Assembly: GCA_030740765.1 (NCBI GenBank)
Contig: JASLWR010000008.1
Location: 1 to 64,000, forward strand
Reading direction: 5' to 3'
DNA from: Thermoplasmatota archaeon
GTDB lineage: Archaea; Thermoplasmatota; Penumbrarchaeia; JASLWR01
DNA length: 64,000 bases
Part shown: positions 56,633 to 64,000 of the stretch, piece after piece
Numbering within the stretch: position 1 is the stretch's first letter
How the letters are laid out: every line of letters begins with the position of its first letter
The notes under the pieces: generated by a model
The model's input: only the letters and a program-made list of their open reading frames with translations
Database searches by the model: none
Told to the model about the DNA's origin: nothing
Program-made: the position numbers and the translations under genes

Positions 56633-58963
56633 TTATTTTTTCCATTTATTGATAATTTCTATTAATCGCCTGAAATCCTCATCCGAATAGCTAATCTTAT
56701 CGTCTCTTACCAATTGTATGAGCTGGGGATTTCCGATCAGTCTGTCGATATCCCGCGGATCAACCTCACGGAACTCTTCAGGCGAGAGACCCCGGTCCAT
56801 CCGGACCTTCTCTATTACAGCTCGCTTTAAACGTGATTTTTTCAATTCTGAACCTACTGGCACCATGGATCTTTTCTTGAAGGTCCGCACGTTGAACTCG
56901 TGTTCCCACTCCTTCTGACCTTTGGTCAATAAAACCACAAGGAAAAGACCAGCAAAGAGGAATATTGAAGAGACCAGCACGTAACAGCTCTGTGAAGTCA
57001 GAACGCTTGTGACTCTCAAACTTCCGTACATCGGTCTCAGCCATACAGCATCCTCACCGTGCCGGCTGTCATCAATAAGTACGAGTATTTCCGGGTCCTC
57101 ATCCGAACTGAATTTGTCATAAAACAGGTAAAAGATCAGCTCCTTCATAAATTTCTGGTTATCATAATCCGGTTCCCCATCCGGTGTATTGTCTGCGAGA
57201 TTGTCTCCATCCGCCTTGTCATCCGGATGAAGGGATGTAGTATTGATCCGACTCTCGGAGTAAAGAGAGTGCGAAAAGTCCTCGTAATCAATGGACATGT
57301 GGTCAAGTGCGAAAAGGTCATTGGTGAATATATCGGCATCCGCTACAAAAACCACAGAACCTTCTCCTACGAAGGTAGGGTCTACAACCTCTACAATGAG
57401 TTCGACACGATTCGCAGCAGTGGATACTCTGTCAGCCAGGCTGGTCGAACCTTCATCGGGCAGCTCGATCTTCTCGTTGTTGTTCAGATCCACGTAACTG
57501 TTCTCCGAACCCCTGGCGATCACATTAGTCAAGGTCTTGAAGGAGTACAGTCCAACAGGTTTGTTCATGATCACCTGGTAATGGAAAAGGTCCTCGTCGA
57601 TCATATTGTCTATCTTGTATATTTCGAAAGTTTCCCCATCGGAGCTTAATTCTATTTGAAATTCGCGGTTACCATCCACAATTTTCCAACTTGGCGGTAC
57701 TGCCCAGTTGACCACGTCATCCTTGAGCCTGGCGTAAATAGCTTCCAGACTGAGTTCAGTCTCCGATGTTAGCTTAACATTATTGGAAAAGATTATTTTA
57801 TATTCACTAAATAGTTTCTGCAGTTCTTCCGGGATCATGCCCTGGAACATATCAGAGATCATATCATTATCGGATTCCTGTCCGAAAATGTACACTTTAG
57901 CGTCATCATTCACACCATTAAGGCTTTCCTCGTTCACCCCGATCTCGTATGGGTCCTGATAACCGTTCTTATTTTTATCAACCCAATCCCCATCGTCATC
58001 CCATGTATCTTCATCCACGCCTTCAGTGGATTCATCGATCACCTCGTTGGCAACTCCATCATTATCATTATCTAGTGGTTTTCCCGTGACATCGAAGTCC
58101 TCAACAGCCTTATTGAGATCGATCCATACAGCCCCGCCCTCGCGTCCGATCTTGTCCTTGCCGGTCTTTTCACCCAGATCATATTTCCCGTTTCGATCCA
58201 GTTTATTGGAGCCATCCAAGAAAGAATCATGGCTAAAAGCCCCTTCTCGGGCATTTTCATCTTCACAATCAAAATCATCGTCCACATGGTTTTTTACCAG
58301 CTTCCGGTTATCCTGATCGTTATCGATATCGTCCAGAACATCTTCGTCCACCCAGCGGTCTCCGTCATCGTTATCATCCCAGATGCCATCCGGGTTGTTC
58401 TCCCAAACCTTGTACTGTCCGGCACTGTTAGGCACATCCCCTTCTGAATATTGGTACTGCCAGCGGCCTTGGTCCAGACCGAGAACAGCCTCACATATGG
58501 GAAAGTTCACATTCTTGTCGAATCGCTGGTCATAGAACTGCCCGGTATAGTACGTTATGTTGAATTCGTCCGCCAAGGGTTGGACATAACCGAAATCATC
58601 GGCTATTATTGCATGACCACCAGCTTTTATAAAAGACTTGATGGCATCGATTTCGTTTTGCGTATATTCCCGTTCGATTCCCGCAGCTATATACAGCGTC
58701 CTCTCTGGATCAACCATATTTTGCTCGAATATCCCCGGGGTCGTTACCACGGTTCTAACAGTGTAGTTCGAATCCCCTTTTAGATCAGATACGAATCCCG
58801 AGATATCCCGGGGAGTATCATTGAACCCGAGAAAGATCGGGTCATCATCAGAGTCAATCGCATCAAGTAAAATGGGATAAAACAAGTACGTTGCCATTAA
58901 TACCAGGGCAAATATGATCGCCGCTACCCTCTTCAGCATCTTTCCACCCTTTATGCCAGTCAC
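56633..58963 (-). CDS. DUF4350-like membrane protein with large DxDxDG Ca-binding-like insert
   Basis: N-term TM; NMVDPERTLYIAAGIEREYTQNEIDAIKSFIKAGGHAIIADDFG; insert rich in DNDDGDRW, DNDQDN, DNDNDGV, DKNKNGYQD; C-terminal TM SCYVLVSSIFLFAGLFLVVLL. Confidence 0.75.
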   Translation of the reverse strand: MTGIKGGKMLKRVAAIIFALVLMATYLFYPILLDAIDSDDDPIFLGFNDTPRDISGFVSDLKGDSNYTVRTVVTTPGIFEQNMVDPERTLYIAAGIEREYTQNEIDAIKSFIKAGGHAIIADDFGYVQPLADEFNITYYTGQFYDQRFDKNVNFPICEAVLGLDQGRWQYQYSEGDVPNSAGQYKVWENNPDGIWDDNDDGDRWVDEDVLDDIDNDQDNRKLVKNHVDDDFDCEDENAREGAFSHDSFLDGSNKLDRNGKYDLGEKTGKDKIGREGGAVWIDLNKAVEDFDVTGKPLDNDNDGVANEVIDESTEGVDEDTWDDDGDWVDKNKNGYQDPYEIGVNEESLNGVNDDAKVYIFGQESDNDMISDMFQGMIPEELQKLFSEYKIIFSNNVKLTSETELSLEAIYARLKDDVVNWAVPPSWKIVDGNREFQIELSSDGETFEIYKIDNMIDEDLFHYQVIMNKPVGLYSFKTLTNVIARGSENSYVDLNNNEKIELPDEGSTSLADRVSTAANRVELIVEVVDPTFVGEGSVVFVADADIFTNDLFALDHMSIDYEDFSHSLYSESRINTTSLHPDDKADGDNLADNTPDGEPDYDNQKFMKELIFYLFYDKFSSDEDPEILVLIDDSRHGEDAVWLRPMYGSLRVTSVLTSQSCYVLVSSIFLFAGLFLVVLLTKGQKEWEHEFNVRTFKKRSMVPVGSELKKSRLKRAVIEKVRMDRGLSPEEFREVDPRDIDRLIGNPQLIQLVRDDKISYSDEDFRRLIEIINKWKK

Positions 58964-59122
58964 TAATTTTCTTTATGTTTTCAGGGAACTGGTTTTCTTC
59001 GCTTTCGCAGTATACTTCTAATGATATTTAATGTTTTAGGTCTTATGTTATACGCCGATATTTGATACATCCATCACGGTAAAAATTAAAAAAAAAAGGA
59101 CCTCGATCGAGGCCCCTCTTCA

Positions 59123-62100
59123 TCATTTTTTTAGAATGATCTCCGTCTCGACGAAATCTGCTTCGCTCTCTTCGAGTTTTTTCATGGCCTCTTCTTCATC
59201 CAGCTGTATAAAGGTCAGCGAACTCTCGATACCCCGCAGATTGGTAATTGCATTGTTCCTTTGGGACTCGCCAATCTCGTGGGAGCTGTAACGAGCCTCT
59301 TCTAGAATAGTGAGGAAACCGTTGAGGCTGTTCTTGTCCACGGGTAATGCCGTGCGGACCGCATCCTCGAACTCCCTGAAAGTCTCAGCCTCGCGCCTGA
59401 GATAACCGAAACGCCTCAGATGCATACCCAGTTTCTGGTATGATTTGAAGATGACGGCCGTGTACTCGTTACCCGCGATAAGCTGGTCGGCAGCCCTTTT
59501 AATGATCCTCTTGATACCACGGATACGGGCTCTCTTGCGGAGATAGAGAACCAGAAGTATAATACCAAGTATCAACAAAACAAGGAATATTCCCACTCCG
59601 ATAAGGGATGCGGGGCGATCTAACCACCATTGAAGGTCCGTTGGTCCCAGTTTAGGAGGCGGTATGGGCCTGGCAATATAGTTAAGATCGATCTCCTCGT
59701 CTGATTTCGTAAGATAGCCGCTTCCCTTGAACTCGATAAGGGCTTTGCCCGACGCGCCAAGTCCAGGTGTTTGAATAGATATCCCGTCCACAGACCTGAA
59801 GCCTGTAAAGTTGAAATCGATTCGGCCCAGATAGTTGGTCTTCATGTTGGAGAGGTTGATATACCGGATACCCGAATCGTCCCACAACGTAACGGTCAGA
59901 GATACCATGGTACCGTTAACTGGTACAGGTTCGTTCAGCAACGTGTTCTTTTCCAGAAGTAGAATGCTGAACTGGTAGCCGGTCTCCACGTTGGGATTGA
60001 CATAACCTATATCGGAAATCTCATCACCCGTGACGTCCTCGGGTATGTCTACGATCTTGATGTATGTATCCGCCACCACGACTATGCTTCTGGATTCCAG
60101 AAACTGAGGTTTGGTCACATATTTTTGTGTATTATTGAAGTACATCTTCAAAATATACGGACCCACTTCCAGACTCTTGGGAACCGAAGCAACGATCTCA
60201 TACTGACCGAAATCATCGGTGGTGGTATCGGGAAGCTTCTGCTCCCCACCGTCCCACATGAAGAATGCAGATACTTTAATGCCTTTGACGTAACGTGGAG
60301 GGCTCGTTCTCTTGTTCTCGAAAACCTCCACCACTTCGCCACTTATCTTGATGGTATCTCCACGGGTGTATTTGGATCCGTTCAGTATGCTTGGATCTAT
60401 GGAAACGTAAATATATGCCGAGATGTTGTAAGTGATATCCTCGGATTCAGTATAATCATACGCATCCCCGGCAGTAAAGTGCTTTTGCTTGTCTTTAGAA
60501 TGGATCACCTTTTCGGATCCTCTGAATATCCCCACCACGAATGCATCCCCTACTCCCTGGGTCTTTGGGATCTGGAAGCTCGATAACACGAAATTCCCAT
60601 TATTGTCCGTATGTGCTTCACCTATGGACGAACCCAGAGGCGCGAACTTTGTCTTCTTCCAGTATAGCTCCACGGAGCGGTTACCGATCCCGTATGCGGC
60701 ACCCCGATCGTCGTAGAGACGACCCCTTATTACCGCTTTCTCCCCCTTCAATCCGGATCCCTGCATAATTTCGATGGTGGTCTTCGCCACCACATCCACG
60801 ATCTTACCATAGTACGATCCGTCGCCGGCGTAACTATCTGTATCGAATCCCTTGTACCAGTAAGTGTCATCCATGTTGGCTCGCACCATCACCGGACCGA
60901 TGGGATCATTTATGCCGAGGTTCTTATCTATGCTGAATCTCCCGAACTGGTCGGTTGTTCGCTCACCCAGATATTTATCCCCCCACCAGATATCCACCGA
61001 CATCTTCTCGATTGGACTGGTCCAGTGACCCGAGGCATCCCTCTGGTCCTTGTCCCACAGAACGCCTGTGATCTTGAAGGCGCTGGTGGGTCCCGTTCGG
61101 CTGACGATATCCAGCTCGTTCTTACCGTCCTTGTCCATTACGTGCAACTCAAGTATTGTTCTCGCTTTCACAGTATAATATGCCTCGCCTGTGGCTTCCC
61201 TGTAGTACATGGTTTCCCCGTGATCGGCATTCTCCACCCTGAAATGATAAGTAATATGCACCCTGGTCAGAGGCTGGGTCTTCTTGATAGTGAACTGCCG
61301 GGTGAAGTTTCCAGACGGCAATAACGTTGCTTTCATCCCCGGTTCGTAATAGAGTTCGGAAGGATCGCCCCAGTTTATGATCACCTCGTATTTGAAGGAC
61401 TCGTTGGCAATGACGGGATCCGGGCCCTGCCCTCTGTTATCCACTATTGCACCTGATATGTTTATAGTGTCGGTCCTGTAGACCACACGATCGTCCACAA
61501 TAAAATGCGTTGGACGATGGACCTTGAACTCCACAACGGTGGAATTATCCACATAGTAATAATTGGGTTTTTCCTGTTGTGGGTCCGTATAGCCGGAGTG
61601 AAATTCCACCCCAATGGTATGTTTGCCCGGCCGTATGGTCTCAGGTATCTTGTATTGATAGGAAAATGTCCCGGTCCCCGACGTCGTAACCGTGGAGGGG
61701 TAGACAGGATTGTTATCGAATTTCACGTGTAGGACCTTCTGGCTTAGTCCCCAATGTAGGTCAGCATCCTCCAATGTGCCGGTGATCTCCAGGGTGTCAC
61801 CCACCTCGATATCATCCAGATCCGGTGAGGTAACCTGGAAATCGATCTTGACATTGTGCCATATCTCAGCCCGGTAATCCACCTGATTCGGTGGCCAGGT
61901 TGAAGGTTCTGTTGCTAACCAGTGTCCGCCAGGAGGCGGTGATCCGGGAGTATGCTCGTAATAGGTTGTCCCGTTCCTTGTGGTCAGACCCTTGAATGTG
62001 AAATTAAGCGGATATAGTCCTTCCTGGGTCTCGGTCACTGTGAAATACGTCGAAAATGAACCCAGGGTTGCTTGGGTTGCACCGGTTATTGGTGCCGGAA

Positions 62101-62641
62101 GTATCTCTCTAACGTGCCCTTCGCCCCAGTATACATGGACTGGTGCGTTAGGTACTCCGATCTCGCCCTGATTCCAAAGACCGTTCTCATTGGAATCCTC
62201 GAACAAAACGCCAACCACCGAATAATTTTCATAATACATAACACGAGGCCAGTTTGTGGGATAAATGAATGAAATACCGGTGGCAGCAGTTAGATGAAAC
62301 CTTGATCTCTGTTTTGGGGGCGGGTTGTTTATCTGATCGTTCTCCCTCTGTATTCTCTCCTTGTATACCTGGAACACGATTGGGTCAATAGTACCGTCCA
62401 GACGCAACAATCCATCGCTATACCCCGCAGCAGAGGAATCCGCCTGCGGACCATCCGTTTGCTCCGGTTCATACTGGATCATTTGTTCCTCGTTAGCCTC
62501 CATGTATGAGCCCGCGGAGGGTTCCTCCGATATCCCAATGGGCTCGATAGCGGTTTCATTCTCGTATGTCGGTATCGTCTGGTAAAAAACCATTGCCAAC
62601 ATGACAATGACTATCACGATTGCAAAAACCTTTCTCATCAT
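59123..62641 (-). CDS. Large surface protein with Ig-like repeats, TM and C-terminal DUF4129-like domain
   Basis: Signal/TM MMRKVFAIVIVIVMLAMVF; repeated GDTIxIxGxxxD; TM SLIGVGIFLVLLILGIILLVLYL; C-term HLRRFGYLRREAETFREFEDAVRTALPVDKNSLNGFLTILEEARYSSHEI. Confidence 0.75.
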   Translation of the reverse strand: MMRKVFAIVIVIVMLAMVFYQTIPTYENETAIEPIGISEEPSAGSYMEANEEQMIQYEPEQTDGPQADSSAAGYSDGLLRLDGTIDPIVFQVYKERIQRENDQINNPPPKQRSRFHLTAATGISFIYPTNWPRVMYYENYSVVGVLFEDSNENGLWNQGEIGVPNAPVHVYWGEGHVREILPAPITGATQATLGSFSTYFTVTETQEGLYPLNFTFKGLTTRNGTTYYEHTPGSPPPGGHWLATEPSTWPPNQVDYRAEIWHNVKIDFQVTSPDLDDIEVGDTLEITGTLEDADLHWGLSQKVLHVKFDNNPVYPSTVTTSGTGTFSYQYKIPETIRPGKHTIGVEFHSGYTDPQQEKPNYYYVDNSTVVEFKVHRPTHFIVDDRVVYRTDTINISGAIVDNRGQGPDPVIANESFKYEVIINWGDPSELYYEPGMKATLLPSGNFTRQFTIKKTQPLTRVHITYHFRVENADHGETMYYREATGEAYYTVKARTILELHVMDKDGKNELDIVSRTGPTSAFKITGVLWDKDQRDASGHWTSPIEKMSVDIWWGDKYLGERTTDQFGRFSIDKNLGINDPIGPVMVRANMDDTYWYKGFDTDSYAGDGSYYGKIVDVVAKTTIEIMQGSGLKGEKAVIRGRLYDDRGAAYGIGNRSVELYWKKTKFAPLGSSIGEAHTDNNGNFVLSSFQIPKTQGVGDAFVVGIFRGSEKVIHSKDKQKHFTAGDAYDYTESEDITYNISAYIYVSIDPSILNGSKYTRGDTIKISGEVVEVFENKRTSPPRYVKGIKVSAFFMWDGGEQKLPDTTTDDFGQYEIVASVPKSLEVGPYILKMYFNNTQKYVTKPQFLESRSIVVVADTYIKIVDIPEDVTGDEISDIGYVNPNVETGYQFSILLLEKNTLLNEPVPVNGTMVSLTVTLWDDSGIRYINLSNMKTNYLGRIDFNFTGFRSVDGISIQTPGLGASGKALIEFKGSGYLTKSDEEIDLNYIARPIPPPKLGPTDLQWWLDRPASLIGVGIFLVLLILGIILLVLYLRKRARIRGIKRIIKRAADQLIAGNEYTAVIFKSYQKLGMHLRRFGYLRREAETFREFEDAVRTALPVDKNSLNGFLTILEEARYSSHEIGESQRNNAITNLRGIESSLTFIQLDEEEAMKKLEESEADFVETEIILKK

Positions 62642-63010
62642 TACACCTCATATCTCATTCAGATTTGCGTTCCATTCCTCTAATATAGACAATAATTTTT
62701 GGCTTTTAATATCTCGACCGTTTTTAAATCTTTTTACTTAAGTGTTTCGATTTTATATTAGTTTTATCCGTTTATTTCGATCACCGGTCCCAAATCCCCC
62801 TTGTCGGATGGTGGGATTTTTCATTTTCGGTATCGGAAAACCGAACGGATATATTTTTACCATCGATCTCAATGGGTCTCAGCCTTGTTGGAACTAATAA
62901 TACAACTAAGCGATAATTAAATATGGTCGGTTCATGAACTGTATTGTAACAATAATGTAATTATATGAACATGAACATGGAATTCGAGACATTAATTCCA
63001 TTAATAAATA

Positions 63011-63634
63011 CTAAAGCAAAAGTCGGTCCAGCAGATTATGCATCACCAATATTGCCTGATGGGATTGCAGGCTCACGGGCCCCAGTGAAAGCGGAAACGG
63101 GGGAATTTCACTAATGATCTCAGCTTCTTCGCTGGACAGATCCAGATTATCTGACAGAATTATCAATAATGTTTGTTTATCATTCATTGATGTCTTGATT
63201 AAATCTGTCACACACATATTGAATGCATCCCCGCCGTCTTCATGCAAATGCACGACGTAGGAACTCTCGTCGATCTTTTCTATGAGGGTCCGGAGGTCCC
63301 CCGGAATGAGCTTGATACCAGGAAGGACCTTCTTTTCAAAGATGAATATCTCTTCTTTGAGCGCGATCCTGATGAGAGCAGCAGTACTCCTCTCGTCCGG
63401 ATTTAGGTTCTTCATATTTTTCCCCTGGAATTCCACCACCTTAGTGTCCCCATCACCCTGCAGGACCAGGAGGATTACCGCTTCCCTTCTGATGCCGTTG
63501 GATACAAGAAGAGCGGCTGTGACGCACCTTGCAATTTCGTCTATCCTGCCAGACCCCGGAAGATCTTCGAGGCTGAACGTCCCGTCCAGCGGTAAGTCAT
63601 GACCTATTACAATGAATATCCTCCTGGCTTTCAT
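63011..63634 (-). CDS. trmY: tRNA (pseudouridine54-N1)-methyltransferase TrmY
   Basis: FSLEDLPGSGRIDEIARCVTAALLVSNGIRREAVILLVLQGDGDTKVVEFQGKNMKNLNPDERSTAALIRIAL matches the TrmY/DUF358 N-terminal pattern. Confidence 0.88.
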   Translation of the reverse strand: MKARRIFIVIGHDLPLDGTFSLEDLPGSGRIDEIARCVTAALLVSNGIRREAVILLVLQGDGDTKVVEFQGKNMKNLNPDERSTAALIRIALKEEIFIFEKKVLPGIKLIPGDLRTLIEKIDESSYVVHLHEDGGDAFNMCVTDLIKTSMNDKQTLLIILSDNLDLSSEEAEIISEIPPFPLSLGPVSLQSHQAILVMHNLLDRLLL

Positions 63635-63655
63635 GTGAATTCCTCTCTCGATCGG

Positions 63656-64000
63656 TTAATCAAGATATCTCCTCTCCACTTCCAATCGATCGTACGTTGG
63701 ATACTCTTCCACAATGGCACATCTAAACGGAATATGATCGTTGATCTCCTCGGCTATATACCAGGCAGTGGTCAGGCACGAATTGACGTGATCCCTTTCT
63801 ATCATACCATCCGGTATGTCGAAATCTTTCTGAAGAGTAAGCAGATTGTCATCTGTGGGAGAGCATTCGATCAAAGCTCTCACCAGAGTGTTGTCTTCAG
63901 TAATTTCATGATACGGCTTCATCACGTTTCGGGCCCTTCGACCAATTCTATTTTTCAGCTGTACTCCGTCCTTGAATGCAACAGTACAGAAATGAATGTT
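63656..64000 (-). CDS. C-terminus of a radical-SAM-related protein (COG2108-like), truncated by the window end
   Basis: The ORF continues upstream of the track start to the edge: NIHFCTVAFKDGVQLKNRIGRRARNVMKPYHEIT. The HxCxxxFKDxVQLxxRxxRRA motif resembles the archaeal radical-SAM family C-terminus. Confidence 0.5.
   Translation of the reverse strand, partial: NIHFCTVAFKDGVQLKNRIGRRARNVMKPYHEITEDNTLVRALIECSPTDDNLLTLQKDFDIPDGMIERDHVNSCLTTAWYIAEEINDHIPFRCAIVEEYPTYDRLEVERRYLD

Overview
The window is a contiguous archaeal chromosomal segment. It looks Thermoplasmatota/euryarchaeal-like, but that placement is inference from gene content only. Recognisable core genes are MCM helicase, PdxS, an NFACT/RqcH-like protein, aIF2-beta with a TRAM domain, a Drg-family GTPase, TrmY, an archaeal DUF424 protein and an intron-containing tRNA-Gly(TCC). 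Much of the rest encodes very large secreted or membrane-anchored proteins (CARDB/NEW3/Ig/PKD-like or beta-helix ectodomain, one TM helix, and varied cytoplasmic tails), plus glycosylation-type enzymes and a MoxR/DUF58/DUF4350/DUF4129-type operon. Most unusual observations: (1) a BMC-shell-domain-like protein fused to a winged helix (18484-19140) with no other shell genes in view; (2) a family of hairpin-dense intergenic loci (about 10327-10590, 52640-53070, with a partly related one at 33277-33545); the first two share a ~54-nt leader whose terminal hairpin shows a compensatory C-G to T-A change; (3) a five-gene operon of PRC-barrel, double-psi-barrel-like and three paralogous coiled-coil proteins (44685-46621); (4) a one-nucleotide frame break splitting a surface receptor that otherwise ends in a cytoplasmic winged helix. 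All domain calls were made by eye from the translations; no searches were run.
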